A stretch of 46,575 nt of DNA from Haloferula luteola (GTDB lineage: Bacteria; Verrucomicrobiota; Verrucomicrobiia; Verrucomicrobiales; Akkermansiaceae): contig NZ_JACHFD010000029.1 of assembly GCF_014201715.1 (NCBI RefSeq), positions 1 through 46,575 on the forward strand. Reading direction: 5' to 3'. Position 1 is the stretch's first letter, and each line of letters begins with the position of its first letter. The notes under the pieces were generated by a model that was not told the origin of the DNA, ran no database searches, and saw nothing but the letters and a program-made list of their open reading frames with translations. This document shows, piece by piece, positions 17,662 to 27,569 of the stretch. Position numbers and translations under genes: made by a program.

Positions 17662-20600
17662 ATGAAAAACCGACCCCATGGTCGATTGCGCTGGCTGATG
17701 CCTGCGCCCCTCGTTGCGTGTGCCCTTACGGGTGGAGCGAGGGCGGCCTTTACAGAAATCGACAGCTTTGAGTCACGCACACTCGGAGACATCAACGGCC
17801 AAGGCAGCTGGGTAGCTGCCACGACGACGGCGAATGTCGTCGCAGAACCCGGACGCGCTTATAATCAGGTCCTTCACCATACCGGTGCGGGAGATGCCGG
17901 CGTTCCTTGGCCCGTTACCATTCCCGATACCGGCAGCGGAACCTATTTCTTCCGGGTCCGGGCAGTGGCCTTGAACAATGATATTTCGATTGGCGCTACC
18001 AATGTCGCCCCGACGACGACGACGATCACCAACTTTGCGAACTTTCAGGTGCAACCGAATGCGGTAGGATCCGCTTTTCGTGGGCGCGATGCAGCGACGC
18101 TTTCGGTGGTGGTGCCGAACATGGTCGTCGGAGCTTGGTATGACGTTTGGACGGTGATTGATAACACGACCGACAGCTACCGGATGTTTCTCCAAAGCGA
18201 TGACGACCCGGCCTATGCTACCCAAACGGAGTATTTTCCGCCGGATGGGACTTGGAATTTCCGAACGGCTTCGACGACGGCCATTTTGGCGACTCAGCTC
18301 ACTTCGAACTCGGGAAGTACCTCGGTTTACATCGACGATTTCTATGTCGACGTGACCGGTTCCAACCTTGCGAACCCCAGCCCGACTCTCGTGGATTCGG
18401 ATGGGGACGGGATGGCCGATGCGTGGGAAATGCACTATTTTGGTGACTTGAGCCCTACAGCGATCAGCGATTCCGATAGCGACGGGCTGACCGACCTTGA
18501 GGAATACCAAGCAAGCACGGATCCGACATTGACGGACACCGATGGCGATGGGCTGAGCGACGCAGAGGAAGTCTCGGGCTCTCTCAATGATTTCTTCCCG
18601 CCAGAGACGGATCCTCTTGATGCCGATAGTGATGACGATGGCCTGACGGATGGTCAGGAGGTGCTGGGAACCCTGAACACTGCCTTTTCGAATGAACCGA
18701 CGGACCCCAATTCGGAAGACACGGATTACGACGGTTATCTGGATGCCGACGAGTTGACCTTTGGGACCGATCCCAATGATGGCCTGGCAGTTCCTGAACT
18801 TCATGAGTTGGTGGGCCTGAGCAAACGCAACGGCAGCTTTGAAACTCGTAGTGGCGTGGCCAATGCCACCAACTACAAGCTCGGCTGGGACGGGGCAGCT
18901 CCGGACAATATCGACAACTGGACGACCTGGACGGAGCAGACCACCACCTCGACAGATAGTGGTGTGGAAACCGGGAACGTGACCCACGGCAGCCTCAAAG
19001 GATTTTGTCAAATTGGCAACGGAGCAAAGAACCTGACGCCCTATTTGGCACGGGCTGGTGATGTGCTGCGTCTGGCTTACGATCGGGTCAACGGATACAC
19101 CACGGGAGATACCTTCTTGGTGGTGGACGGGACGAGCTTGTCGTTGGGCTACATTGCCCTGCCAGGTGCTCCGGCTCAGGAGGACACCTCCAATGGAAGT
19201 TATACGCTGACGTATCGAATTCCGGAGGGCAGTGTGGCGATCGGCCTACCGGTCGGCGTGGGCATTCGCAATAACGCGGCAGCGGCGAGCTGGCCGGGTT
19301 GGGACAGTGTGGTGCTTTCCGTCCAAGAACGGGATTCCGACGGTGATGGTTTAGGGGATTTCTGGGAAGACCAGTACTTCGGCAATGCGGACGACAACCC
19401 AACGTCGATCGAACTTGCCCTCCAAACCGGAAGCGGTGATGCCGACTCAGATGGCTACACGAATCAACAGGAGTATCTTGGAGGTTCTGATCCCGCGGAT
19501 GGATCCTCGGTACCAGCGGATAGTGACGCCGATGGCTTGGATGATGCCTGGGAAATCGACAGCTTCGGCAGCCTTGAATATGGCGCAGAGGATGATCCCG
19601 ATCATGACTTTGCCACCAATGCGCAAGAGGAAGCGGCGGGAACACTTGGCAGCGATGCGGGGGATTGGCCGGATTCCGATGGCGACGGCATGGGCGATGC
19701 CTGGGAGTTGCTCCACGGACTCAATGTCGGCGTCAATGACGCGGCTCTCGATGCGGACATGGATGGGAGCAGCAACCTTGCGGAACACGATGCAGGCTCC
19801 GATCCTCAGGATGCAGGTTGGACTGCAACGCGGGCCCAACTGAAGCATCGGTGGAGTTTCAACGGCTCCCTCGAAGACTCAGTGGGCGGCTCGGATGCCC
19901 AGATCATCGAAGTCGGCGCCAATGATGCGACGCTGACGGCGACCGGGGTGACTTTGACCGGTGGGGCGAAGGGTGAGAGCGACTACGTGCAGCTGGGCAG
20001 TCACCTTATTGGCGGCTCAGAGATTCCGGTGACGATTGAGATCTTTGCCACTCAGCACAGTGTCCAGAACTGGGGTCGGATCTTTGATTTTGGAACGGAT
20101 GTGGGAACCACCGGAGCGGCGAACAACTACTTGTTCATGAGTTGGACCGTCGCGACCGATCTTAACAGCGACAAGGTGGCGTGGGATCCTGAAAACGGAA
20201 ACGAGAGCGCGATCAGCGGCACCAATGCACCGTATCTCCTGGATGTGCCGTATCACATCGTCTTGACGATCAATCCTGCCTACAATGCGGGTTTGCTGAG
20301 TGGTTCAGAAGTCACGTGGTGGAGTGCTCCCTTGATCGGCAGCCAACCGAATGGTCATCCGCTGATGGGGGCGAAGGGCTCCTTCATCACCACGCTCCAT
20401 CTCGCCGACTTGGTCGATAGTGTCAATCTGCTGGGTCGGTCGATGTGGCCGGATGCCACGGCGAATGCGACTTACGATGAAGTGCGGATCTGGAATGGCG
20501 TTCTGGCCGACGATGAGCGGGAAACCCTGCATTTGGTGGGAGCGGATAGCACAGATCGCAGCGACGCGGATGGCGATGGCCTGCCCGATGCGTGGGAAAT

Positions 20601-22407
20601 GGCTTATTTCGGCAACACCACCACGGCGACGAGCGCCGCTGGGGATCCGGATCACGACAGCTACACCAACCTGGAAGAGTTGGTGGACGGAAGTGATCCG
20701 ATGGACGTGAATTCGACTCCTCTTGATCGCGATGCTGATGGACTTGAGGATGAGCTCTTCGAATTGGCTTACTTCAATAACCTTCTGCAAAATGGTGATG
20801 ATGATCCGGACGGAGACTTGATCGACAATGCCACGGAAGCGGAGTATTTCACGGACCCGACGGACGCCAATTCGTCGCCGGACAGTGATGACGACGGATT
20901 GCCCGATGGTTGGGAGATGTTGAACTTCGGTTCGCTCGCACAGTCGGGCACCGGAGACTTCGACAACGATGGTGACAGCAACCTGACGGAGTATCAAAAT
21001 GGCTCTGATCCGACGGATCCATTCTCCTCGAGTGATTCGGACGGTGATGGTCTTCCGGATGGCTGGGAGCGGTTTTACTTTGGCGACTTGGACGAGCTGG
21101 CCGCGGGGGATCCCGATGGCGACGATTCGGTCAATGCCGCAGAGTACACGGCGGGTACGGACCCAACAGATGGGAACGATGTTCCGGATCTGAATGGGGA
21201 TGGGGAACCCGACGGCCACCTGTTGGTGGGAATCGACGTGCTCGGTACGACCTCGTTCAACACCGGTTTGCATTGGGACGACTCCCTAGCACCCGTGGCG
21301 GGCTCGAACTACATGGTTTATGGAGCTCCAGGTTCGACCTATGGCAATGGCCTGAGAACGGTCGCCGATGGCGATAGCACCTTTGCAGGGGATCTGTTGG
21401 CCTTGTCGAGAAATGGAGACGTCGATGCGACCTTGGTGATCAAGTCGAGTGGGGTGACGACCATCCCGCATCTCATTCTGGATGGAGCCTTGCTCAATCA
21501 GGCGGCTGCGGCGGTTTGCACTTTGACGGGCACTACTTGGGAAGTGACCCGTAGCTCCGAACTTTGGGCGAACAATCTGGGGATGACGGTCAACGCTCCA
21601 TTGAGTGGAGTGGGCCCGGTGAACATCACCGGAGTCAACACCGTGACACTGGGCGGCGTGAATACGCTCAGCGGAAACTATGTGTTGGGCAGCCACACCG
21701 GTACCACGGGACAAACCCCCACGCTGGCATTGGCGTCGACAGGCAGCATTCGCTTCGCACCGGGAGCGAGTGGAGTGTCCAACGCCATTACCGGGACGGG
21801 TAACGTGACCTTGGACGGCAGCTTCGTGCTCGATCTAAGTGGCGCAGCGACGGCGGAAGGTTCCAGTTGGGACCTGATCACCTCGACGGGAACGCTGACA
21901 GTGAATGCGAGCTTCTCGGTGAGTGGATTCGCAGCTGATTCTGCAGCCGTAGGAAGTCGTGTCTGGACCCAAGGGGGCTACTCCTATGATGAAAGCACCG
22001 GGGTGCTCAGTGTGGGGAGCTCCGCTGATGGAGATGGCGACGGAATGGACGACTCCTGGGAGACGACCTATTTCGGCGGCACCAGCGCGACGGGTGGTGG
22101 TCCGACAGAGGACTATGATGGCGACGGAACTGACAACCTAACGGAGTATTTGTTGGGATTGATTCCGAATGACAGCAGTTCTCGCTTTGCGGCATGGACC
22201 TCAGATGCCAACGGATCCACGGGAGGCTTCACTCTGAGTTGGCCGAGCCGTGAAGGGGTCACCTTCCGCATCGAACGTTCCACTCAACTGGGGAGCTGGG
22301 TGACGGTGGCGTCTGGAGTACCAGCAGCGACCGGAGGGACGGTCACCAGCTATACCGATGCTGGCGCCCCGACAGGAAAGTCATTCTATCGAGTGGTGCT
22401 GGAATGA
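17662..22407 (+). CDS. Giant secreted protein with DxDxDG repeats and LamG domains
   Basis: About 1581 residues. The frame is open further upstream, but the ATG at 17662 starts a good signal peptide cleaving near ARA|A (28). Rough layout: a LamG-like beta-sandwich 30-240; calcium-binding thrombospondin type 3-like repeats 245-380; a carbohydrate-binding-like domain 383-555; more repeats 559-720; a LamG domain 727-965 ([14 protein letters not shown]); repeats 969-1175; a beta-helix or autotransporter-associated strand region about 1200-1450; a last repeat at 1457; and a short C-terminal Ig-like domain ([15 protein letters not shown]). A module D-G-x-x-D-x-W-E-x-x-Y-F-G recurs about nine times. 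No PEP-CTERM or other sorting tail is visible. Probably a cell-surface adhesin or glycan-binding protein. It may be controlled by the divergent sensor kinase. Confidence 0.88.
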   Translation: MKNRPHGRLRWLMPAPLVACALTGGARAAFTEIDSFESRTLGDINGQGSWVAATTTANVVAEPGRAYNQVLHHTGAGDAGVPWPVTIPDTGSGTYFFRVRAVALNNDISIGATNVAPTTTTITNFANFQVQPNAVGSAFRGRDAATLSVVVPNMVVGAWYDVWTVIDNTTDSYRMFLQSDDDPAYATQTEYFPPDGTWNFRTASTTAILATQLTSNSGSTSVYIDDFYVDVTGSNLANPSPTLVDSDGDGMADAWEMHYFGDLSPTAISDSDSDGLTDLEEYQASTDPTLTDTDGDGLSDAEEVSGSLNDFFPPETDPLDADSDDDGLTDGQEVLGTLNTAFSNEPTDPNSEDTDYDGYLDADELTFGTDPNDGLAVPELHELVGLSKRNGSFETRSGVANATNYKLGWDGAAPDNIDNWTTWTEQTTTSTDSGVETGNVTHGSLKGFCQIGNGAKNLTPYLARAGDVLRLAYDRVNGYTTGDTFLVVDGTSLSLGYIALPGAPAQEDTSNGSYTLTYRIPEGSVAIGLPVGVGIRNNAAAASWPGWDSVVLSVQERDSDGDGLGDFWEDQYFGNADDNPTSIELALQTGSGDADSDGYTNQQEYLGGSDPADGSSVPADSDADGLDDAWEIDSFGSLEYGAEDDPDHDFATNAQEEAAGTLGSDAGDWPDSDGDGMGDAWELLHGLNVGVNDAALDADMDGSSNLAEHDAGSDPQDAGWTATRAQLKHRWSFNGSLEDSVGGSDAQIIEVGANDATLTATGVTLTGGAKGESDYVQLGSHLIGGSEIPVTIEIFATQHSVQNWGRIFDFGTDVGTTGAANNYLFMSWTVATDLNSDKVAWDPENGNESAISGTNAPYLLDVPYHIVLTINPAYNAGLLSGSEVTWWSAPLIGSQPNGHPLMGAKGSFITTLHLADLVDSVNLLGRSMWPDATANATYDEVRIWNGVLADDERETLHLVGADSTDRSDADGDGLPDAWEMAYFGNTTTATSAAGDPDHDSYTNLEELVDGSDPMDVNSTPLDRDADGLEDELFELAYFNNLLQNGDDDPDGDLIDNATEAEYFTDPTDANSSPDSDDDGLPDGWEMLNFGSLAQSGTGDFDNDGDSNLTEYQNGSDPTDPFSSSDSDGDGLPDGWERFYFGDLDELAAGDPDGDDSVNAAEYTAGTDPTDGNDVPDLNGDGEPDGHLLVGIDVLGTTSFNTGLHWDDSLAPVAGSNYMVYGAPGSTYGNGLRTVADGDSTFAGDLLALSRNGDVDATLVIKSSGVTTIPHLILDGALLNQAAAAVCTLTGTTWEVTRSSELWANNLGMTVNAPLSGVGPVNITGVNTVTLGGVNTLSGNYVLGSHTGTTGQTPTLALASTGSIRFAPGASGVSNAITGTGNVTLDGSFVLDLSGAATAEGSSWDLITSTGTLTVNASFSVSGFAADSAAVGSRVWTQGGYSYDESTGVLSVGSSADGDGDGMDDSWETTYFGGTSATGGGPTEDYDGDGTDNLTEYLLGLIPNDSSSRFAAWTSDANGSTGGFTLSWPSREGVTFRIERSTQLGSWVTVASGVPAATGGTVTSYTDAGAPTGKSFYRVVLE

Positions 22408-22412
22408 AATCA

Positions 22413-22433
22413 GGTGTCTGGAATCGAGACACC
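22413..22433 (+). other. Hairpin after the repeat-protein gene
   Basis: GGTGTCT (22413-22419) pairs with AGACACC (22427-22433) around a 7-base loop, five bases after the stop codon. There is no T-run, so it is likely an mRNA 3'-end stabiliser just before the true terminator at 22455. Confidence 0.5.
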
Positions 22434-22454
22434 CTACGCTGATGCTTCCTTCGT

Positions 22455-22492
22455 GGCGGTCCGGAACGCAAGATCCGGGCCGCCTTTTCTTT
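22455..22492 (+). terminator. Rho-independent terminator of the repeat-protein gene
   Basis: An 11-bp stem, GGCGGTCCGGA / TCCGGGCCGCC (22455-22465 with 22474-22484, one T-G pair), 8-base loop ACGCAAGA, then TTTTCTTT. Its arms resemble those of the terminator at 13639. Confidence 0.85.
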
Positions 22493-22536
22493 CGACACAG
22501 GCTCCGAGCTCTGTCCCTTTCCCTCTTGTCATCTCT

Positions 22537-23379
22537 ATGAATGCTTTCACAGCCGTGCTTTTCCTGGGTTGTTCGTTGGGTTTCGCCTTTGCTGGCGAGA
22601 TACCCGAGTTGCCTGGATGGAAATTGGTGTGGTCGGATGAGTTTGACGGGGAAGGACGGCCGAATCCGGAGTTCTGGGAATTTGAGCAAGGATTCGAACG
22701 CAACCGGGAACTTCAATGGTATCAGCCGCAGAATGCGGAAGTGAGGGATGGAATGCTGAGGATTGAAGGTCGCCGCGAAAAGGTGGTGAATCCCCATTGG
22801 GTAGAGGGCTCGCGGGACTGGAAGAGGCAACGCAAGGAAGCGCAGTACACCTCGTCATCCTTGATCACCCGTCCCGAACACTCTTGGACCTATGGACGGT
22901 TTGAAATCCGGGCTCGATTCGCGGCCCGCCCCGGGCTTTGGCCTGCCATCTGGATGACGGGTCACGGACGTTGGCCCCATGCCGGGGAGATTGATATCAT
23001 GGAGTTCTATCAGGACACGATCCTTGCGAATTTCGTGGAAGCGAGTCGTGAGGGTCGGGATGTGTGGAACGACTCCCGACATCCGTTGGCGGATTTCGAT
23101 CCGGAGAGCTGGGATGAGAGATTCCATCTTTGGGTGATGGAATGGACCGAGGAATCGATCGAGATTTCGCTGGATGGAAAATTGCTCAATCGGCACGACT
23201 TGACGCGTCCTTATCCGGGGACGGATCCGACATTGAAGCCCTTCGCCGCGCCCCAAAGACTACGACTGAACCTCGCCATCGGAGGCCAGGGGGGGGATCC
23301 TGCGGAGACGAGTTTTCCGCAGGTGTACGAGGTCGACTACGTCCGGGTTTACCAGAAGGCACCGACCTCGGAGGAATAG
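22537..23379 (+). CDS. GH16-family glycosidase (beta-glucanase-like), secreted
   Basis: 280 residues. A signal peptide covers the first about 20 residues (MNAFTAVLFLGCSLGFAFAG). The rest is one GH16 jelly-roll domain: WKLVWSDEFDG at the start, SSLITRPEHSWTYGRFEIRAR, and the catalytic G-E-I-D-I-M-E motif with E151 (nucleophile), D153 and E156 (acid/base), then YEVDYVRVYQ at the C-terminus. These enzymes hydrolyse beta-1,3 or mixed beta-glucans, agar, carrageenan or porphyran by a retaining mechanism; the subfamily cannot be told by eye. Its own start region follows the terminator at 22455, so it is a separate transcription unit. Its stop is 6 bases from the convergent phytochrome gene. Confidence 0.93.
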   Translation: MNAFTAVLFLGCSLGFAFAGEIPELPGWKLVWSDEFDGEGRPNPEFWEFEQGFERNRELQWYQPQNAEVRDGMLRIEGRREKVVNPHWVEGSRDWKRQRKEAQYTSSSLITRPEHSWTYGRFEIRARFAARPGLWPAIWMTGHGRWPHAGEIDIMEFYQDTILANFVEASREGRDVWNDSRHPLADFDPESWDERFHLWVMEWTEESIEISLDGKLLNRHDLTRPYPGTDPTLKPFAAPQRLRLNLAIGGQGGDPAETSFPQVYEVDYVRVYQKAPTSEE

Positions 23380-23385
23380 GAGAAA

Positions 23386-25200
23386 TCAGGAATCGGCGAT
23401 GACGCGCAGGCTGTATCCGTGCAGTTCTTCGTCTTCGACGAGGCGTGCGAGTTCAAAGTGGCGGCCTTCAGTGGTGAAGCGCAGGGGGGTGGAGCTGTGC
23501 TGGATTTCGGCCAAGCGTTCAGGGAACCGCTCCATGTCGGTTTTCCAGACGGATAGTTCATCCAGGGTGGTGAGGTGCGACAGGCCGTCGTCGAGAGCGG
23601 AGCGATTGCGGTAGACGATCCTGCCATCGGGATCGGCAAAGACGAGAGGCTGGACGGTTTCCTCGTGGGCAATTCGGAAGCGTCGTGCAGCAGGAGTTTC
23701 GACGAGTTCACGAAATCCCTGAGAGGTGATGACGATGTCGATTAGGGTGGAGCGGACGACTTCCGCCATTTCGGTTTCGCAAGGGGTCCAGGGAGTGCTC
23801 TTCTGGGTGACTTCCTCGGCCCATTCCGCAAAGGAGTTGCGAGGGCCGATGCGGCCATCGCTCTTCAGTACGGTGGTTTCCGTAGGGTTGCCGGCCCAAC
23901 GGACATTCTTGCGTTGTTCCTTGCGCAGGAGGAGGAGGCAATCGTCGCGAAAAGCGGAGAGGGAAATCCAAAGGCCACCGGCGTAGGGAGCGAGGCCCGC
24001 GGCGTCCTTCAAGCTTCCGGTGAGATGGTGGGTGGCGTGGATACGGTTACGAAGCTGGGGCCCGTTGGCCTGGATAAAGGATTCGACTTCCGCAGGCGGA
24101 ATGTCGCCATGGGAGATGTAGGTGGTACCATCCAGGTGGAGGACCAAGGCGTCGGAGCGCATCGTGCGAAGGATGTCGGAGGAGATCGACATCATCACGG
24201 GAGCCCAGTCGGTGGTGAGGGTGACGCACTGGACGAGCTTGTTGGCAAGTCGTGCGCAGGCGAGTTCGTCTTTAAGCCGTTGCTCGCGAGCAGCGCCGGC
24301 GAGGTCGACGGCGAGGTGGCCGGTGAGGGCGGAGACGCGGGATTGATCGCGCGAGGTCAGGGGGCGTGCCGTGCCGTGGTGGCAGGAGATGAGGCCCCAG
24401 AGTTTGTGATCGACGCGGATGGCGGTGACCAGGCTGGCGGCAACCTCCATGTTGCCGAGGTATTCGATGTGAACTTCGGCGGGTTGGCGGAAGCGGGAGA
24501 GTGAGAGGTCGAGGGGTTCGGCGCCGTGCACGGGAACCGGTTTGGCGGCAATATCGCCGATCAGGCGGAGGTCATTGCGAAGGAAGAGCTCGCGTGCGGG
24601 GCGAGGGATATCGGTGGCCGGGTAGCGCAGCCCGACGAAGGGTTCCCAATCGCCGCGTCGAGCTTCGGAAACCACTTCTCCCGATTCGTCTTCGTGGAAG
24701 CGGTAGATCATGACGCGGTCGAAGCCGGTCAGGTCGCGGATCCGAGTGACGACGCGTTCGAGTTTTTCGTCGAGGGTGGGCAGGGTCTCAATTTCCTCGA
24801 GGCATTCTTTGACTTCGAGGTCCCAGTCTTCGGCGACGGTGGGGAGGGGATCTTGGCAATCCCATTCGAAGACGAGGCTGCTGCCGGAGAGGTAGACCCA
24901 TGCCTGAATGGGGGGGCCTGAGAGGGGTTCAATGACGGCGGGCATCGGACCTCTCCCGCGCCAAGTGCCGCAGCGCCGCTGGAGAGCGGAGAGATGGGAG
25001 AGGGGGACCCAGCTTGCTGGATGATGCTCCATTTGGGAGCCGGTAATGGCCTCGGTGCCTTTGCTGCCGTGTGTGAATGTCCCGGCCGCGAGATCGACGG
25101 CCACGAGGGCCTTGCCACTCTGAATCTGGCCGATCAGATGGATCTGGATTTCATCGCAGGGCTGATGAGATGGGTGGCAGGGAAGGGGTTCAGTGGTCAT
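23386..25200 (-). CDS. Bacteriophytochrome without kinase domain (PAS-GAF-PHY-PAS)
   Basis: 604 residues. The N-terminal PAS carries Cys15 (QPCDEIQIHLIGQI), the position that binds biliverdin in bacteriophytochromes. The GAF domain (about 130-300) has DRVMIYRFHED, the PATDIP form of the PASDIP motif, and LWGLISCHHGTARP with the chromophore-contacting His. The PHY domain (about 310-490) has VRWAGNP and the tongue motif PRNSFAEW. The C-terminal 100 residues look like a PAS domain (LVFADPDGRIVYRNRS). There is no HisKA, HATPase or GGDEF output, so the signal must pass by protein contact or the product is a truncated receptor. The usual IQPHG is replaced by IQSGK. It is divergent from a heme oxygenase gene 50 bases away, which would make its chromophore. 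Confidence 0.93.
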   Translation of the reverse strand: MTTEPLPCHPSHQPCDEIQIHLIGQIQSGKALVAVDLAAGTFTHGSKGTEAITGSQMEHHPASWVPLSHLSALQRRCGTWRGRGPMPAVIEPLSGPPIQAWVYLSGSSLVFEWDCQDPLPTVAEDWDLEVKECLEEIETLPTLDEKLERVVTRIRDLTGFDRVMIYRFHEDESGEVVSEARRGDWEPFVGLRYPATDIPRPARELFLRNDLRLIGDIAAKPVPVHGAEPLDLSLSRFRQPAEVHIEYLGNMEVAASLVTAIRVDHKLWGLISCHHGTARPLTSRDQSRVSALTGHLAVDLAGAAREQRLKDELACARLANKLVQCVTLTTDWAPVMMSISSDILRTMRSDALVLHLDGTTYISHGDIPPAEVESFIQANGPQLRNRIHATHHLTGSLKDAAGLAPYAGGLWISLSAFRDDCLLLLRKEQRKNVRWAGNPTETTVLKSDGRIGPRNSFAEWAEEVTQKSTPWTPCETEMAEVVRSTLIDIVITSQGFRELVETPAARRFRIAHEETVQPLVFADPDGRIVYRNRSALDDGLSHLTTLDELSVWKTDMERFPERLAEIQHSSTPLRFTTEGRHFELARLVEDEELHGYSLRVIADS

Positions 25201-25224
25201 GAAAAAACGCGAGAGTCGAGAGGT

Positions 25225-25252
25225 TTGCCGAATCCGGGAAAGGTGTTAGATT
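25225..25252 (+). promoter_or_regulatory. Possible promoter of the heme oxygenase gene
   Basis: TTGCCG at 25225-25230 and TAGATT at 25247-25252, with a 16-bp spacer. If used, transcription would begin at or near the ATG at 25263, giving a leaderless mRNA. The whole divergent region is only about 50-60 bases, so the phytochrome promoter must overlap it. Weak match, low certainty. Confidence 0.3.
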
Positions 25253-25838
25253 GCGCCTGCAAATGCCAGGATCGGACATCAGGAACGCCTTGAGACAAGC
25301 GACCATGGCCGCTCACCGTGAGCTTGATGAGCATCCGGTGGTTCAGGCGATGGTCAATGGAAACGTGACGCGAAGCCAGTTTGAGATCCTTTTGAAGGAG
25401 TATGCTGGATGGTTCTCCGCTTGGGAGCCATCGGTGGCAACGCTCCATCCAGAGGTGGTCGCTGAATTGGGGGAATTTCGTTTCGAGAAATCCCTGTGGC
25501 TGGCCGAGGATTTGGAGCGGCTGGGAGTCGATGTGCCTGCGGCGGCACAGGAGATCCGAGCGGCAGAAGATGGCGCGCGCTTGGCGGGAGAGCTTTACGT
25601 GATCGAAGGTTCGACGCTGGGCGGAGCCGCGATGATGCGATCGGGTAAAGGATTCCCTAGTGGAGCGAATCGCTTTTACGAAGGATATGGCGCGCGAACG
25701 GGCGAAGCCTGGATGGCGATGGTGGCGTGGCTTGATGGCCACGTCTCGGGGGGCGCAGAAGTCGACCGAGCTTGCGCTGCCGCAGTGGAAACTTTCGCTG
25801 TATTCCGAGGGTTTCTCGACCGCGCCGCCGGGGCCTGA
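25251..25838 (+). CDS. bphO: Heme oxygenase (biliverdin-producing, BphO type)
   Basis: 195 residues from the TTG, or 191 from the ATG at 25263. It opens heme to biliverdin, CO and iron. The proximal His is in ATMAAHRELDEHP (His22 from the TTG), and the distal-helix segment YVIEGSTLGGAAM matches bacterial heme oxygenases with its Gly-rich bend. Length is normal. AAAGGTG lies 6-7 bases before the TTG, which favours that start; a -10-like TAGATT overlapping the same bases would instead favour a leaderless ATG start at 25263. Its position divergent from the phytochrome gene strongly implies that its product supplies the bilin for that receptor. Confidence 0.93.
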   Translation: MRLQMPGSDIRNALRQATMAAHRELDEHPVVQAMVNGNVTRSQFEILLKEYAGWFSAWEPSVATLHPEVVAELGEFRFEKSLWLAEDLERLGVDVPAAAQEIRAAEDGARLAGELYVIEGSTLGGAAMMRSGKGFPSGANRFYEGYGARTGEAWMAMVAWLDGHVSGGAEVDRACAAAVETFAVFRGFLDRAAGA

Positions 25839-26050
25839 TCGATGAGATCGGGCTGGGGGGTATGGGAGCGGCGGAGTTGAAAACATGGACAGGCGACGGA
25901 GAGAAATCAGTCCGGCAGGCGAGCCTCTTGTGGGAGGCGCTCTGCTGGAACCGCGCTCGATCCTAGCCAGCGGGGGGACGATGGGAATCTCTACCTTTGG
26001 GCGAAATTCTCACGGGGCAATGGGGGGAAGAAACCGGGGGGATTCGGGGG

Positions 26051-26671
26051 TCAGGTGTGACCCGTGCGGCGGAACTGCCGAGGGGTGGATCCGGTCGCGG
26101 AGAGGAAGTTCCGATTGAATTGGGATACCGATTGACCGGAGCACGAAATGGCGATCTCGGCGATCGGTTGCTCGGGGTGTTCGAGGAGCATTTTCGCGGC
26201 GCATGCGCAGCGTTCCTCGCCGAGGAGACGACGGAAACTTAGACCGGTGACCAAAGTGAACTGTTCTCCCAGTCGGGCGGGAGCCATGTCGAGGTGCTTG
26301 GCAATGGAGCCGAGGTCGAGGGATTGATCGGAGTGATTTTGGATCAACCGCCAGACGACGCGGGTGGGCTTCGGCCAAGGTCCGCGGCCCATATTCACCC
26401 AGCGGATCATCGCTTGGACGAGCTGCATGAGCGAATTGCGTCGCCAATCGAGAGGTGCTTGAGGAGTGGCAATCCAGAGGACGGGGCGATCGCCGGCAGA
26501 GGTGCGAACGACCACAGGCGGTCCGTCGGCGTTTTCGAGCGCGAGGCCCGCGGCTTCGTGAGTGGCAATGGGGCGACGGGACAAATGTTCAAGGGCCGAC
26601 TGGTAGTCAGGCCAGGCAGGATGGGACATCAGGTCCACCTGGGCCAATCTTGCCGAGGGTTGGTGGATCAT
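26051..26671 (-). CDS. AraC-family transcriptional regulator
   Basis: About 206 residues from the ATG at 26671; a GTG at 26698 is possible. The C-terminal 100 residues hold the two HTH motifs of AraC regulators (LDLGSIAKHLDMAPARLGEQF, then PIAEIAISCSGQSVSQFNRNFLSATGSTPRQFRR). The N-terminal part (about 100 residues, HPAWPDYQSALEHLSRRPIA) is not a known cupin or other sensor domain and is shorter than usual. It follows the nitroreductase gene on the same strand after roughly 70 bases, so it could be co-transcribed with, and may control, that gene. About 210 bases to the heme oxygenase gene hold nothing recognisable. Confidence 0.85.
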   Translation of the reverse strand: MIHQPSARLAQVDLMSHPAWPDYQSALEHLSRRPIATHEAAGLALENADGPPVVVRTSAGDRPVLWIATPQAPLDWRRNSLMQLVQAMIRWVNMGRGPWPKPTRVVWRLIQNHSDQSLDLGSIAKHLDMAPARLGEQFTLVTGLSFRRLLGEERCACAAKMLLEHPEQPIAEIAISCSGQSVSQFNRNFLSATGSTPRQFRRTGHT

Positions 26672-26740
26672 GGACTCAGGGTGCTTGGGTTGGATCACGG
26701 TGAGGTGGGGTAGGTAGGTGAGGAAAGAGCAAAAGAGAAT

Positions 26741-27370
26741 TTACTGGGCGACGGGATGGGGGGTTCCCCAGGTGCCGGTGAAAAAGGTGTCGGCGAGGCG
26801 GCGACGTTGATCGGGCTGCTGATCGCGTTCGACGGTATCGGCCCGATCGGGTCCGGGGGCGGTTTCGAGGTAACCGAGTGCGAGAGCTGTCAACGGTTCG
26901 TAATCGTCTGGGATTTCGAAGCTTTGCCGAATTTTCTCGGGGTCGATGCCAGCCATCTGGTGGACGAAGAATCCGTGCGCGGTGGCCTGGAAGGTCAAGT
27001 GCGCGGCGGCAGCACCGAGATCGTGGGCGGCATGGCGGTTGGGTTTGCCATTGCGAGCGAAGTGAGTGCGATAGCAGGCCAGAAGCAGGACGGGGCAGTG
27101 TTGGGCCCAAGCTTGGTTGGCCTCGACGAGGCAGCTCAGGGCTCGGCGATAGGTTTCTTCGTCTTCTTTGCGGGCAACGATGTAGGCCCACGGTTGCTCA
27201 TTGTAGGAAGAGGGGGCCCACCGAGCCGCTTCGAAGACCGACCGCAGGATTTCGGGGCTAATCGGCCGGTCGGAAAAGGTCGACGGACTCCACCGCTCAC
27301 GAAGGAGCGGAAGGATTTCCGCTTCGGGATCGGCATGAGGGGTCGTGGCTTCCGGCTGGACGGGATTCAT
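26741..27370 (-). CDS. Nitroreductase-family FMN oxidoreductase
   Basis: 209 residues. The N-terminal helix RERWSPSTFSDRPIS and the following RSVFEAARWAPSSYNEQPW are the classic FMN-binding segments of the nitroreductase fold; later segments (HDLGAAAAHLTFQATAHGFFVHQMAGID, then YEPLTALALGYLE) complete it. Such dimeric enzymes use NAD(P)H to reduce nitro compounds, quinones or other electrophiles; the physiological substrate is unknown. The frame is open upstream to 27637, but homology begins near the ATG at 27370. Minus strand, upstream of the AraC gene. Confidence 0.9.
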   Translation of the reverse strand: MNPVQPEATTPHADPEAEILPLLRERWSPSTFSDRPISPEILRSVFEAARWAPSSYNEQPWAYIVARKEDEETYRRALSCLVEANQAWAQHCPVLLLACYRTHFARNGKPNRHAAHDLGAAAAHLTFQATAHGFFVHQMAGIDPEKIRQSFEIPDDYEPLTALALGYLETAPGPDRADTVERDQQPDQRRRLADTFFTGTWGTPHPVAQ

Positions 27371-27569
27371 AACTGCTTCATTCGCAAGCAACGTTCCAGA
27401 AGCTCCAACGGATTCCCGAACACTTAAAATCATGGGTTTACGCACAATTTCGCGGTCAGGAGCGCGGGGGAAGCAGGTTGCGCTTCGCATCTTTCCGCGG
27501 ACAATGGGTGCAAATTGCATCCAGCCTACCGAAATGGCGCGGCGTTCGTGCCGTTCTGCACGAATTGCG

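Noticed and set aside
17773..19011. Minus-strand frames across the repeat-protein gene (also 20305-21273)
   Set aside because: The repetitive Asp/Gly codons read backwards as Ile/Arg/Val-rich frames; the plus-strand protein is clearly the real one.
22200..22407. PEP-CTERM or similar sorting tail on the repeat protein
   Set aside because: The C-terminus ends in an Ig-like domain with no hydrophobic helix or Arg-rich tail.
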